Origin: Egibacter rhizosphaerae
GTDB lineage: Bacteria; Actinomycetota; Nitriliruptoria; Euzebyales; Egibacteraceae
DNA length: 64,000 nt
Direction of reading: 5' to 3'
Assembly (NCBI RefSeq): GCF_004322855.1
Contig: NZ_CP036402.1
Location: 2,294,001 to 2,358,000 of the forward strand
The translations under genes were made by a program, and so were the position numbers. How positions within the stretch are numbered: the first letter of the stretch is position 1; each line of letters starts with the position of its first letter. Positions 7,103 to 15,821 of this stretch are shown here, piece after piece. Under the pieces are notes generated by a model. That model did not search any database. It was not told where the DNA came from and saw only the letters and a list, made by a program, of their open reading frames with translations.

Positions 7103-7897
7103 ATGGGCATCTTGCGCGACTTCGAGCAGCGACTCGAGGGCGCCGTCGAAGGCTTCTTCGCGCGCGCCTTCCGGTCCGGCCTGCAGCCTGTCGAGCTCGC
7201 GAAGGCGGTGCAGCGGTACGCGAGCAACCACCGGCAGGTGGGCGTCGACGGCGTCTTCGTGCCCAACGCGTACCGCGTCCAGCTCGCCCCGACCGACCTC
7301 GAGCGCTTCAGCGGCTACGGCGACACCCTGAAGCACGAGCTCGCTGGCGTGGTGCAGCGCACCGCCCGTGAGCGTGGATGGCAGCTCAAGGGCCCTCCGC
7401 GGGTGGAGCTCGTGCCCGACGAGGCGATCCGGGTCGGCACCTACGAGCTGCGCGGACGTGTGGAGGCTCCCCGGCGCCAGCAGGCATCCGCCCCCCCTCC
7501 ACGGTCCCAGCCACCCTCCCCTGCGCCCTCCGCGTCCGCGGCCCCGGGCAGCAGCGCAGCTGCGGCCACGGTCATGCTCGGCGACAGTCAGCAGGCCACC
7601 CTCGAGATCTCACGACCCGACCACCCACCCGAGACGCGGACGATCGCCGGGGGTTCGGTCATCGGTCGCCTCGCCGAGTGCGATGTCACCATCGAGGATC
7701 CCAGCGTGAGCCGCCGCCACGCACGGATCGACCACGACGGGGCGAGCTGGCGCATCCAGGATCTCGGCTCCACGAACGGCCTCAGCGTCAACGGCCAGCG
7801 GATCGGCGACGGTCCGCTCCAGGACGGCGACGAGGTCAAGCTCGGCAGCGTGCGCCTTCGCTTCCGGGCTGCGGCGGGCGGAGGCTCCGCGCGATGA
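7103..7897 (+). CDS. fhaA: FhaA, DUF3662 plus FHA domain phosphothreonine reader
   Basis: 264 residues from the ATG at 7103-7105. Residues 1 to about 118 are the DUF3662 domain (GILRDFEQRLEGAVEGFFAR, FVPNAYRVQLAP, RGWQLKGPPRVEL). A Pro/Ala/Ser-rich linker follows, then a C-terminal FHA domain with the phosphothreonine-binding signature: GSVIGRLAECDV, SVSRRHARI, DLGSTNGLSVNG. In mycobacteria FhaA binds phosphorylated partners, including MurJ-associated kinase domains and CwlM, and restrains peptidoglycan synthesis at the pole. It is the first gene of a six-gene run that continues to pknB. The tRNA-Leu gene lies divergently upstream. Confidence 0.95.
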   Translation: MGILRDFEQRLEGAVEGFFARAFRSGLQPVELAKAVQRYASNHRQVGVDGVFVPNAYRVQLAPTDLERFSGYGDTLKHELAGVVQRTARERGWQLKGPPRVELVPDEAIRVGTYELRGRVEAPRRQQASAPPPRSQPPSPAPSASAAPGSSAAAATVMLGDSQQATLEISRPDHPPETRTIAGGSVIGRLAECDVTIEDPSVSRRHARIDHDGASWRIQDLGSTNGLSVNGQRIGDGPLQDGDEVKLGSVRLRFRAAAGGGSAR

Positions 7898-7950
7898 CCG
7901 CCCGCGCCGGGTCTCGTATGCCGTTCTCGCCCACGGGGGGAAACTAGCTC

Positions 7951-8493
7951 ATGCCGCAGGTCGTGCTCACCCTCCTGCAGGGCGTCTTCCTGCTCTTCTT
8001 CTACCTGTTCGTTTGGCGAGCGATGCGCGCCATCCTGCGCGATGTCAACCAGGCAACCCGGCAGCAGGCGCGCCAGGCGACGGGAGGGGCGCAACAGAGC
8101 TCGGCCCGCCCGGCCGCGGCGCCGTCGGGGCGGCGCGCCCCGGCCGGTCAGACCGCCTCCGGTGGCCAACCCGCGCCCCGAGGCCGGCAGGCGTCGGGAA
8201 CACCCCCGCGCGAGCTCGTCGTCCACCGCCCCGACGCCGCACCCGCCGTCGTTCCGCTGAACGGCCGCGAGCTGACGTTCGGGCGGGGCGAGCACGCGAC
8301 CGTCCGGATCGTCGACTCCTACGCGAGCGACCGACACGCCCGTCTGGCCCACGACGGGCAGGCGTGGGTCCTGCAGGATCTCGGCTCGACGAACGGTACG
8401 TTCGTGAACCGTCAGAAGATCGCCCAGCCGACGCCGATCTATGCCGGGGACCAGCTCGGCATCGGCCGCACGGTCGTCGAAGTGCGCAAGTGA
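7951..8493 (+). CDS. fhaB: FhaB (FipA), membrane-anchored FHA protein
   Basis: 180 residues. An N-terminal membrane helix (VVLTLLQGVFLLFFYLFVW, residues 4-22) is followed by a Gln/Arg/Ala-rich linker and a C-terminal FHA domain with the motifs LTFGRGEHATVRI, SDRHARL and DLGSTNGTFVN. In mycobacteria FhaB (FipA) is phosphorylated by PknA/PknB and connects to FtsZ and FtsQ during division under stress. Length and order within the operon (fhaA, fhaB, pstP) match the family. No unusual feature is seen. Confidence 0.95.
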   Translation: MPQVVLTLLQGVFLLFFYLFVWRAMRAILRDVNQATRQQARQATGGAQQSSARPAAAPSGRRAPAGQTASGGQPAPRGRQASGTPPRELVVHRPDAAPAVVPLNGRELTFGRGEHATVRIVDSYASDRHARLAHDGQAWVLQDLGSTNGTFVNRQKIAQPTPIYAGDQLGIGRTVVEVRK

Positions 8494-8507
8494 TAGTGAG
8501 GCGGAGG

Positions 8508-9971
8508 ATGCAGATCGAAGCGCACGGCCAGTCCGACATCGGCCAGGTCCGGGCAGGCAACGAGGACGACTATTTCGTCGGCCGCACGGTGTTCGCGGTC
8601 GCCGACGGGATGGGTGGCCACGTCGCCGGCGAGGTCGCGGCCCAGACCGCTCTCGAGCCGATCGCCGCGCTCGACCAGCGAGAGTTCGCCAGCGACGACG
8701 AGGCGGAGGAGGCACTCGCCGAGGCCCTGCAGGAGGCCAATCGGCAGGTCGTCGAGAAGGCCGAGGCCGAGCCCAGCTACCGGGGTATGGGCACGACGCT
8801 GACCGCCGCGCTGTGGCGGGAGGACCGGTTGCACGTCGCGCACGTCGGCGACAGCCGCGCCTACCTCCTCCGCGGTCAGGAGCCCATCACCCAGCTCACC
8901 ACCGACCACACCCTGGTCGAGCGGCTCATCCGCGAGGGGCGCCTGACCCGCGAGGAGGCCGAGACCCATCCCCAGCGCAACGTGATCACCCGCGCGATCG
9001 GCAACGAGGTCGAGGTCATCGTCGACACGCTCCCGCCGCTGCACCTCGAGGACGGCGACCAGATCCTGCTGTGCTCCGACGGACTGACCGGTCCGGTGCA
9101 CGATGCCGAGATCGCCGGCGCCCTCGAGGGCCTCAGCGACGCGCGGGAGGCGGTCGCCACCCTCATCCAGCGCGCCAACGAGGCCGGGGGGCCCGACAAC
9201 ATCACCGTGGTGCTGCTGCGGGCCCACGGGACGCCGGACGGGTCGGCCGCACCGGTGGCCGCGAGTGCCGTGGGCGACACGAGCGATCCCGACGCGACCG
9301 ACACCGGGACCGCTCTCGCGACCCACGGGGTCGACGCCAGCACGGACACCGCGCGGATGCCGGTGCGCCAGATCTCGACGCGCACCGAGTCCGGCAGCGA
9401 CTGGGCCTCGTCCATGGGCCGGCTCGGCGCGCCCCAGGGCCGCGGGCAGCGCGCTACCGGCGACATCGATTCCCGCAAGGCCCGCTCCGGGCGCCGCGGA
9501 CGGGTCGGTGTCGTGGGCGCGTGGATCCTCGGCATCATCGTCCTCGCGGCCGTCATCGGCGGAGGCGCGTGGCTGTTCATCGGCACCTCCTACTTCGTCA
9601 GCGACCACGAGGGCGAGGTGGCGATCTTCCAAGGGGTCGACACCGAGATCGCCGGGCAGCCGTTGTTCCGGGTCGTCGAGGACGAGGACAGCGAGCGGGT
9701 GCCCATGGACGCGTTGCCGGCCTGGCGCCAGCGCGAGGTGGAGGCAGGACTGCACGCCCGCGACCTCGCCGACGCGCGCGACATCCTCGCCAATCTCGAG
9801 ACCGAGCGCGTCGACGGGGACGACGGCGATGACGAGGCCGGGGACGACGCCGACGACGGTGCGGACGACACCCAGGAGGGCGACGACGCGAACGCCGACA
9901 CCCGGCACGTGGTGTTCGGCACCTCGTCGCTCGACGCGACGGCGAGACCGAGCCGCATCGAGCAACCATGA
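8508..9971 (+). CDS. pstP: PstP, membrane PP2C-type Ser/Thr phosphatase
   Basis: 487 residues from ATG 8508-8510; a GTG four codons upstream is possible. The cytoplasmic PP2C domain fills residues 1 to about 235, with the metal-binding motifs GQVRAGNEDDYF, VADGMGGHVAGE, HVGDSRAYL, CSDGLTG and GGPDNITVVLL. A linker leads to a membrane helix (VGVVGAWILGIIVLAAVIGG, near residue 335) and an outer domain of about 130 residues ending in a highly acidic Asp-rich stretch. PstP removes phosphate from PknB and its substrates and so sets the wall-growth signal. The stop codon overlaps the ftsW start (ATGA). Confidence 0.95.
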   Translation: MQIEAHGQSDIGQVRAGNEDDYFVGRTVFAVADGMGGHVAGEVAAQTALEPIAALDQREFASDDEAEEALAEALQEANRQVVEKAEAEPSYRGMGTTLTAALWREDRLHVAHVGDSRAYLLRGQEPITQLTTDHTLVERLIREGRLTREEAETHPQRNVITRAIGNEVEVIVDTLPPLHLEDGDQILLCSDGLTGPVHDAEIAGALEGLSDAREAVATLIQRANEAGGPDNITVVLLRAHGTPDGSAAPVAASAVGDTSDPDATDTGTALATHGVDASTDTARMPVRQISTRTESGSDWASSMGRLGAPQGRGQRATGDIDSRKARSGRRGRVGVVGAWILGIIVLAAVIGGGAWLFIGTSYFVSDHEGEVAIFQGVDTEIAGQPLFRVVEDEDSERVPMDALPAWRQREVEAGLHARDLADARDILANLETERVDGDDGDDEAGDDADDGADDTQEGDDANADTRHVVFGTSSLDATARPSRIEQP

Positions 9972-11608
9972 CCCCCGCGGGTCGCCGCGCGAACACCGAG
10001 CTGGGGCTGCTGCTCATCGCGCTGCTCGTGACCGCGCTCGCGGCGGTGCTCGTCGAGCTCGTCGTGGACCCCGACCTCCCGCCCGGGCGCTTCCTCTACC
10101 TCGCGCCCCTGCCGGTCCTCGCGGCGGGGGTCCACCTGCTGAAGCGCCGCCTCGCCCCCGGTTCCGACCCGGTCCTGATCCCCGTCACGCTTCTGCTGAA
10201 CGGGCTCGGGCTGGTCATGATGCGACGCATCGACCTCGCCGAGCTCGCCCAGGACGCCGACGCTGCGCAGCTCGCGCCGACCCAGGGCGTGTGGACGACG
10301 GTTGCGGTGCTGGCGTTCGCGGGGACGCTCGTCGTGCTGCGCGACTACGGGACCCTCGACGGCTACCGCTACGTGATCGGGCTCGGCGCGGTGGTCCTGC
10401 TGCTCACCCCACTGCTGCCGGGGCTCGGGCAGGAGATCAGCGGCGCGCGGATCTGGCTGCAGATCGGCGGCATGACGATCCAGCCGGTCGAGGTCGCCAA
10501 ACTCGGCTTCGTCGTCTTCTTCGCGAGCTACCTCGCCGAGAAGCGCGACCTCTTGTCGTTCGCCACGAGCCGCCTCGGCCCGCTCATGTCCCCTCCGCCA
10601 CGCGCGTTCGCCCCGCTGCTGATCCTGTGGGCGCTGGGCATGGCGGTACAGGGCTTGCAGAACGACCTCGGCCCGTCGCTGCTGCTGTTCGGCGTCTTCA
10701 TCGTGATGATCTACGTCGCGACCGGGCGTGCGATCTACCCGATCGCGAGCCTGCTCTTGGCGGCCCTCGGCGGTTGGTTCGCCTATACCCAGTTCGCCCA
10801 CGTGTCGTCGCGCGTCGCGATCTGGTTCGACCCGCGCGGCGACGAGTTCGGTGCGGGGCAGCTGCTCGAGTCCCTGTTCGCCTTCGGGACCGGCGGGATC
10901 TTCGGCGTGGGCCTCGGCCAGGGGCAGCCGGACTTCATCCCGGCGGTGCGCACGGACTTCGTGTTCGCCGCGATCGGCGAGGAGATGGGCCTGCTCGGCG
11001 CGACCGCGGTCCTGTTGTGCTTCGTGCTGCTCGCCGGCCGCGGCTTCCGGATCGCGCTGGGCGCCCGCGACGAGTTCGGCACGCTGCTCGCCCTCGGCCT
11101 CACCACGATCTTCGCGCTGCAGGTGTTCATCATCGTCGCTGGGGTGACCCGTCTCATTCCCCTCACCGGGATCACGTTGCCGTTCGTCTCGTACGGCGGC
11201 TCGTCGCTGTTGGCCAACTGGGTGCTGATCGCGCTCCTCGTGCGGGTGAGCGCGCCCATCACCCCGCGCCGCACCCGCGAACGCACCGACGACGAGTTCC
11301 CCGAGGACGCCCAGACCGCCCACGTCCCAGCGGCCGCGTCTGCCGCGGAGGCCGCACCGGCGGGCACTCCGACGCGTGAGCCCGAGGCGGCTGGGGCTGG
11401 CGAGCAGCCGGGCGGAACCGGCGTCGACCAGCCGACCGGCGCCATGGACCCCGTCGACCTGCCCGACCCCGAGGCCAGCGGGAGCCCGGCGGACACGGGG
11501 TCCCCGCCCGGGGCCTCCCATGCGGAGGCCGATGACGGGGAAGAGCCCGGCAGCGAGGACGACGAAGAGGATTGGGGCCCGCCCGATCGGGGTGGGGGCC
11601 GGCGATGA
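9968..11608 (+). CDS. SEDS-family peptidoglycan polymerase (RodA/FtsW)
   Basis: 546 residues with about ten to twelve membrane helices. SEDS signatures are visible: GARIWLQIGGMTIQPVEVAK, the NDLGPSLLLFGVF segment containing the catalytic-type Asp, GEEMGLLGA, and the closing motif ITLPFVSYGGSSLLANW. The last 110 residues form a cytoplasmic tail rich in Ala, Pro, Glu and Asp. The enzyme polymerises lipid II into glycan strands together with the class B PBP encoded immediately downstream; both start/stop junctions overlap by four bases. By gene order it is the RodA of the mycobacterial cluster, but FtsW function cannot be excluded. Confidence 0.95.
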   Translation: MTPAGRRANTELGLLLIALLVTALAAVLVELVVDPDLPPGRFLYLAPLPVLAAGVHLLKRRLAPGSDPVLIPVTLLLNGLGLVMMRRIDLAELAQDADAAQLAPTQGVWTTVAVLAFAGTLVVLRDYGTLDGYRYVIGLGAVVLLLTPLLPGLGQEISGARIWLQIGGMTIQPVEVAKLGFVVFFASYLAEKRDLLSFATSRLGPLMSPPPRAFAPLLILWALGMAVQGLQNDLGPSLLLFGVFIVMIYVATGRAIYPIASLLLAALGGWFAYTQFAHVSSRVAIWFDPRGDEFGAGQLLESLFAFGTGGIFGVGLGQGQPDFIPAVRTDFVFAAIGEEMGLLGATAVLLCFVLLAGRGFRIALGARDEFGTLLALGLTTIFALQVFIIVAGVTRLIPLTGITLPFVSYGGSSLLANWVLIALLVRVSAPITPRRTRERTDDEFPEDAQTAHVPAAASAAEAAPAGTPTREPEAAGAGEQPGGTGVDQPTGAMDPVDLPDPEASGSPADTGSPPGASHAEADDGEEPGSEDDEEDWGPPDRGGGRR

Positions 11609-13092
11609 TGGCCACCCAGATCCGCCGGGTCGCGATCGTGTTCATGGTGCTGTTCGCGGCCGTCTTCGTGAACCTCAACGTCCTGGCGGTCGTCCAGGGC
11701 AGCTCCCTGCGGGAGGACCCGGAGAACACGCGCGGCCTCATCCGCGAGTACGCGGAGCCTCGCGGACTCATGATCGCCGGCGACGGCGAAGAGGCGATCT
11801 CGGTCGCCCGCAGCGAGGAGAGCGAGGGCGGCAGGCTGCGGTACCTGCGCCGGTATCCCGAGGGCGCGGCCTACGCGCACATCACCGGGTACCACTCGTT
11901 CATCTACGGGCGCTCCGAGCTCGAGAGCGCCTATACGGACGAGCTGTCCGGTCGCGGCGCGGACGCGTTCGCCCGCAACCTCGCGGACCTGCTCGCCGGA
12001 CAGGATCCGGTTGGTGACACGCTGCGCCTCGAGATCGAACCCTCGGTACAGGACGCGGCGATCGCCGGGCTCGAGGGGAACACCGGCGCCATCGTCGCGC
12101 TGGAGCCCGATACCGGGGCCGTGCTCGCGCTCGCCAGCTCTCCCTGGTACGACCCGAACCCGCTCGCCAGCCACGACGTCGAGGAAGTCACCAACGCGTG
12201 GGAGGAGTTGGAGGCCGACGAGTCGAACCCCGCGCTCAACCGGGCGGTGCGAGAGACCTACGCGCCGGGCTCCACGTTCAAGCTCGTGACCTCCGCCGCC
12301 GCGCTCGAGAACGGCTACAGCCTCTCGAGCACCTTCGACGATCCCACCGAGCTGGCCCTGCCACAGACCACGGCCACGATCTCGAACTTCGATGGCGGTC
12401 CCTGCGCCGACGGAAGTCAGATCACGCTCGAGGACGCCTTCGCCCAGTCCTGCAACACGACCTTCGGACAGCTGGGCCTCGATCTCGGCGGCGACACGCT
12501 GGTCGACACGGCCGAGGCGTTCGGCGTCGCGGGCGAACTCGACTTCGACCTGCCGGGGGTCGCGCCGAGCGCGTTCCCGCGCGAGGATCTGGACGAGCCG
12601 GGCGCGGCGCAGAGCGCGATCGGCCAACGTGACGTTCGGATGACCCCCTTGCAGATGGCGCTGATCTCGTCGGCCGCGGCGAACGACGGGGAGCTCATGC
12701 AGCCCCGTCTCGTGCGCCACGTCGAGGACGCCTCCGGCCGCGTCGTCGCCTCGCATGACCCCGAGCCCCTGCGGGTCGGCGGTCTCGTGGGCGGGAGCGC
12801 CCACCCGATCTCCTCCCAGACGGCGCGCGGCCTGCGCGCGATGATGGTCGCAGCGGTCGAGGACGGCACCGGCACCTCCGCGCAGATCGAGGGGGTCGAG
12901 GTGGGCGGCAAGACCGGCACGGCCGAGGGGGTGGAGGGCCGCGACCCGATCGCGTGGTTCACCGGCTTCGCCACCTCGGAGGACACCGACGTGGTGGTCG
13001 CGGTGGTGATCACCGACGGCGGTGCCGACGCCAGCGGTGGCACGGTCGCGGCCCCGGTCGCCCGGTCGGTGCTGGAAGCGGCCCTGCCCTAG
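11605..13092 (+). CDS. pbpA: PbpA, class B penicillin-binding protein (transpeptidase)
   Basis: 495 residues; two consecutive ATG codons (11605 and 11608) are possible starts, the first overlapping the ftsW stop. One N-terminal membrane helix (VAIVFMVLFAAVFVNLNVL) anchors an outer dimerisation domain and a transpeptidase domain with the three expected motifs: STFK (APGSTFKLVTS), SCN (AQSCNTTFG) and KTGT (GGKTGTAEG). It cross-links peptidoglycan made by the SEDS partner. In mycobacteria PbpA is itself a PknB substrate. Length is normal and nothing appears broken. Confidence 0.95.
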   Translation: MMATQIRRVAIVFMVLFAAVFVNLNVLAVVQGSSLREDPENTRGLIREYAEPRGLMIAGDGEEAISVARSEESEGGRLRYLRRYPEGAAYAHITGYHSFIYGRSELESAYTDELSGRGADAFARNLADLLAGQDPVGDTLRLEIEPSVQDAAIAGLEGNTGAIVALEPDTGAVLALASSPWYDPNPLASHDVEEVTNAWEELEADESNPALNRAVRETYAPGSTFKLVTSAAALENGYSLSSTFDDPTELALPQTTATISNFDGGPCADGSQITLEDAFAQSCNTTFGQLGLDLGGDTLVDTAEAFGVAGELDFDLPGVAPSAFPREDLDEPGAAQSAIGQRDVRMTPLQMALISSAAANDGELMQPRLVRHVEDASGRVVASHDPEPLRVGGLVGGSAHPISSQTARGLRAMMVAAVEDGTGTSAQIEGVEVGGKTGTAEGVEGRDPIAWFTGFATSEDTDVVVAVVITDGGADASGGTVAAPVARSVLEAALP

Positions 13093-13117
13093 GCGCTCGG
13101 GCACGAGCGAGGAGCAC

Positions 13118-15190
13118 ATGGACGACACGACGCGGGTGGATAGCGGCGGCACCGGCTTGTTGGGTGGCCGCTACGAGGTGCGCGGTCGGCTCGGTCACGG
13201 GGGGATGGCCGACGTCGTGCGCGCGCTCGACACCCAGCTCGACCGCGAGGTCGCCGTCAAGATCCTGCACGCGCGCTACGCCGAGGACCCCTCGTTCCTG
13301 GAACGTTTCCGACGGGAGGCGCAGGCCGCCGCCAGCCTCTCCCACCCGAACGTCGTCGCCGTCTACGACGCGGGGGAGCACGACTCCCGCCCTTTCATCG
13401 TCATGGAACTCGTGGAGGGCGAGAGCCTCTCGGCCATGCTGAACCACGAGCAGCCGTCGCTGGAGCGCGCCCTGCAGATCGGCGGTGACGCGGCCCTCGG
13501 CATCCACTACGCGCACGAGCGCGGCCTCATCCATCGCGACGTGAAGCCCGGCAACATCCTCGTGTCCGAGGACGGGCAGGTGAAGGTGACCGACTTCGGC
13601 ATCGCCCGCGCGGTGAATGCCGAGACCGTCACCCAGACCGCCAGCGTCTTCGGCACTGCCGCCTACATCGCGCCCGAGCAGGCCCAGGGCGGCCACGTCG
13701 ACCGCCGCACCGACGTCTACGCCATGGGCTGCGTGCTCTACGAGTTGCTGACGGGCCGACAGCCCTTCCTGGGCGACAGCGCCGTCTCGCTCGCCTACAT
13801 GCACGTCACCGCCGACCCGCCGTTGCCGTCCGAGGTGGCCCCCCACCTGCCCGAGGCGCTCGACACGGTGCTGCTGACCGCGCTCGCGAAGGACCCTGCC
13901 CAGCGTTACGCCACGGTGCGGGACCTGCACAGCGATCTGCAGCGCGTTGCCGCGGGCCTCCCGGTTGCCGCGATCCCGGAGGGCGGCGCGTGGGACGACG
14001 GCGGCACGACCGTGCTCCCTCCCGGCCCACCGGCGACGTACGAAGCGGAGCCCCCTCCCGACGACCCCCCGCCCCGCCGTGGTCTCGCGACCGCGATGAT
14101 CGTCCTGCTGATCCTCGCGGTCTTCGCGCTCGGGGCGGTGTTGCTCACGAACCTGCTCGCGGGCGGCGAGGACACCGTCATCGTGCCCGATGTGCTCGGC
14201 GAGGATCCCGAGTTCGCCGAGGAGACCCTCGAGAACGCCGGCTTCGAGGTCTCCCGCGAGCCCGACCGGATGACCAGCGAGGAGTACGAGGAGGGGACGG
14301 TTGCCGAGACCGACCCCGCGCCGCTCGACGAGGTAGCCGAGGGCACCGAGGTCATCCTCGTGATCTCCGCCGGGCCGGAGACCGCGGCCGTCCCCGAGAT
14401 CATCGGGGTCGAGGAGGAGGTCGCGGTCGACGCGATCGAGGACGCCGGGTTCACGGTTGGCGAGCGTACCGAGCGCGACGTCGAGGACGCCGAGGAGGGG
14501 GAGGTCGTCGACGCCCGTCCCGAGCCGGGCGAGGAGCACCGGCTCGGGGAGCCGGTCGACTACTGGGTCGCGGTGGGGCCCGATGTCGTCGCGGTCCCGA
14601 TGGTCGTCAACACCCCCGAGGACGAGGCCCGCGAGATGCTCGAGGGGGCCTGCGAGCCCGAGCCGTGCTTCACGGTCGAGGTCGAGTACGAACCCGACAA
14701 CCTCGTCGACGAGGACGACGTCATCCGCCAGAACCCCAGCGGCGGCACCGAGGCCGAGCCCGGCTCGACCGTCGAGATCGTCGTCTCCGAGGGTCCGGAC
14801 ACCGTCGAGCTCCCGGATGTGGAGAACCAGCCCGAGGCCCAGGCGATCGAGCGGCTCGAGGACGCCTGCGACCGCGACCCGTGCGTCGAGGTGGCCGTCA
14901 GCCGTGAGTTCTCGGCCAACACCGCGGAGGGTCGCGTAATCGAGCAGGATCCGCGTCCCAACAACTCGGTCGACATCGGCTCGGAGGTCTCGATCGTCGT
15001 GTCCCGCGGGGCCGAGGAGGAAGAGGACGACACCGAACCGGACGACAACAACGATACCGAACCGGACGACGAACCTGGCACGGATCCCGACGACGGTGAC
15101 GGGGACGACGGGGACGACGGGGACGACGGGGACGACGGGGACAACGAGAACAACGGGGATGGCGACGAGGAGGACGAGGAGGAGGGCTAA
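13118..15190 (+). CDS. pknB: PknB, PASTA-domain receptor Ser/Thr kinase
   Basis: 690 residues from the ATG after GAGGAG. The kinase domain has the glycine loop GHGGMAD, Lys48 in VAVKIL, HRDVKPGN with Asp141, DFG Asp159 and an activation loop ending GTAAYIAPEQ. A membrane helix (MIVLLILAVFALGAVLLTNL) leads to four outer PASTA repeats that should sense muropeptides or lipid II. Repeats 3 and 4 each carry a Cys pair (EGACEPEPC and EDACDRDPC) that may form disulfides. The protein ends in an acidic low-complexity tail of Asp-Gly and Glu. No pknA precedes it, unlike in Mycobacterium. Confidence 0.97.
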   Translation: MDDTTRVDSGGTGLLGGRYEVRGRLGHGGMADVVRALDTQLDREVAVKILHARYAEDPSFLERFRREAQAAASLSHPNVVAVYDAGEHDSRPFIVMELVEGESLSAMLNHEQPSLERALQIGGDAALGIHYAHERGLIHRDVKPGNILVSEDGQVKVTDFGIARAVNAETVTQTASVFGTAAYIAPEQAQGGHVDRRTDVYAMGCVLYELLTGRQPFLGDSAVSLAYMHVTADPPLPSEVAPHLPEALDTVLLTALAKDPAQRYATVRDLHSDLQRVAAGLPVAAIPEGGAWDDGGTTVLPPGPPATYEAEPPPDDPPPRRGLATAMIVLLILAVFALGAVLLTNLLAGGEDTVIVPDVLGEDPEFAEETLENAGFEVSREPDRMTSEEYEEGTVAETDPAPLDEVAEGTEVILVISAGPETAAVPEIIGVEEEVAVDAIEDAGFTVGERTERDVEDAEEGEVVDARPEPGEEHRLGEPVDYWVAVGPDVVAVPMVVNTPEDEAREMLEGACEPEPCFTVEVEYEPDNLVDEDDVIRQNPSGGTEAEPGSTVEIVVSEGPDTVELPDVENQPEAQAIERLEDACDRDPCVEVAVSREFSANTAEGRVIEQDPRPNNSVDIGSEVSIVVSRGAEEEEDDTEPDDNNDTEPDDEPGTDPDDGDGDDGDDGDDGDDGDNENNGDGDEEDEEEG
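15101..15145 (+). repeat. 9-bp tandem repeat encoding the PknB acidic tail
   Basis: The unit GGGGACGAC occurs four times exactly and a fifth time as GGGGACAAC. It encodes a Gly-Asp-Asp repeat at the outer C-terminus of PknB. Replication slippage would change the length in steps of three residues without breaking the frame. Confidence 0.85.
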
Positions 15191-15209
15191 CGCCCCATCC
15201 ACCCGGCCG

Positions 15210-15812
15210 TCACGCGGGGACCGGCGGCGAGGGCTCGAGACTGTCGAGGAAGTTGCCGAGCAGGGACATCCCCGCGCCGGTCAGGATCGACTCGGGGTGG
15301 AACTGGACCCCCTCGACCGCGAGGCGGCGGTGCCGTAGTCCCATCACCACGCCGCTGTCGTCGTCGGTCGTGGCGGTCACCTCGAGCTCGTCGGGCATCG
15401 TCGCCGGATCGATGACGAGCGAGTGGTAGCGGGTGGCCTCGAACGGTTGCGGCAGGCCGGCGAAGACGCCGCGTCCGTCGTGGCGGATGTGGGACGTCTT
15501 GCCGTGGAAGAGTGCGGGCGCGCGCACCACCGGTCCGCCGTAGACCTGCCCGATGCACTGGTGTCCGAGGCACACGCCCAGCAGCGGCACGCGTCCGGCG
15601 AAGACGCGGATCGTCTCGTTGGAGAGCCCGGCGTCGTCGGGGGTGCCCGGACCGGGCGAGATGACGATGCCGTCCGGCGGATCGGCCTCCAGGTCGGCGA
15701 GGGCGAACGCATCGTGGCGGGCCACCTCGACCTCGGCGCCGAGCTCGCCGAGCTCCTGCGCGAGGTTGTAGGTGAAGCTGTCGTAGTTGTCGATCAAAAA
15801 GACCCGCGCCAT
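15210..15812 (-). CDS. pabA: Aminodeoxychorismate/anthranilate synthase amidotransferase subunit
   Basis: 200 residues of the class I glutamine amidotransferase family. The N-terminus FLIDNYDSFTYNLAQELG, the oxyanion motif ISPGPGTPDDAG, the nucleophile Cys in GVCLGHQC and the His-Glu pair in GVQFHPESI are all present. The subunit releases ammonia from glutamine for a PabB- or TrpE-type chorismate-binding subunit, in folate or tryptophan synthesis. In actinobacteria a gene of this type lies next to pknB, and TrpG and PabA are often interchangeable, so the symbol is provisional. It is convergent with pknB, with 19 bp between the stop codons. Confidence 0.93.
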   Translation of the reverse strand: MARVFLIDNYDSFTYNLAQELGELGAEVEVARHDAFALADLEADPPDGIVISPGPGTPDDAGLSNETIRVFAGRVPLLGVCLGHQCIGQVYGGPVVRAPALFHGKTSHIRHDGRGVFAGLPQPFEATRYHSLVIDPATMPDELEVTATTDDDSGVVMGLRHRRLAVEGVQFHPESILTGAGMSLLGNFLDSLEPSPPVPA

Positions 15813-15821
15813 GCCGACATT

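Noticed and set aside
8441-9832. Long Arg-rich plus-strand frame overlapping pstP
   Set aside because: It is a shadow of pstP in the +2 frame: almost half Arg/Pro/Gly with no conserved motifs. The GC-rich third positions of this genome create many such frames.
10783-13152. 789-codon minus-strand frame opposite ftsW and pbpA
   Set aside because: It has no ribosome site or family match, and its sequence is the reverse-complement shadow of two well-supported genes.
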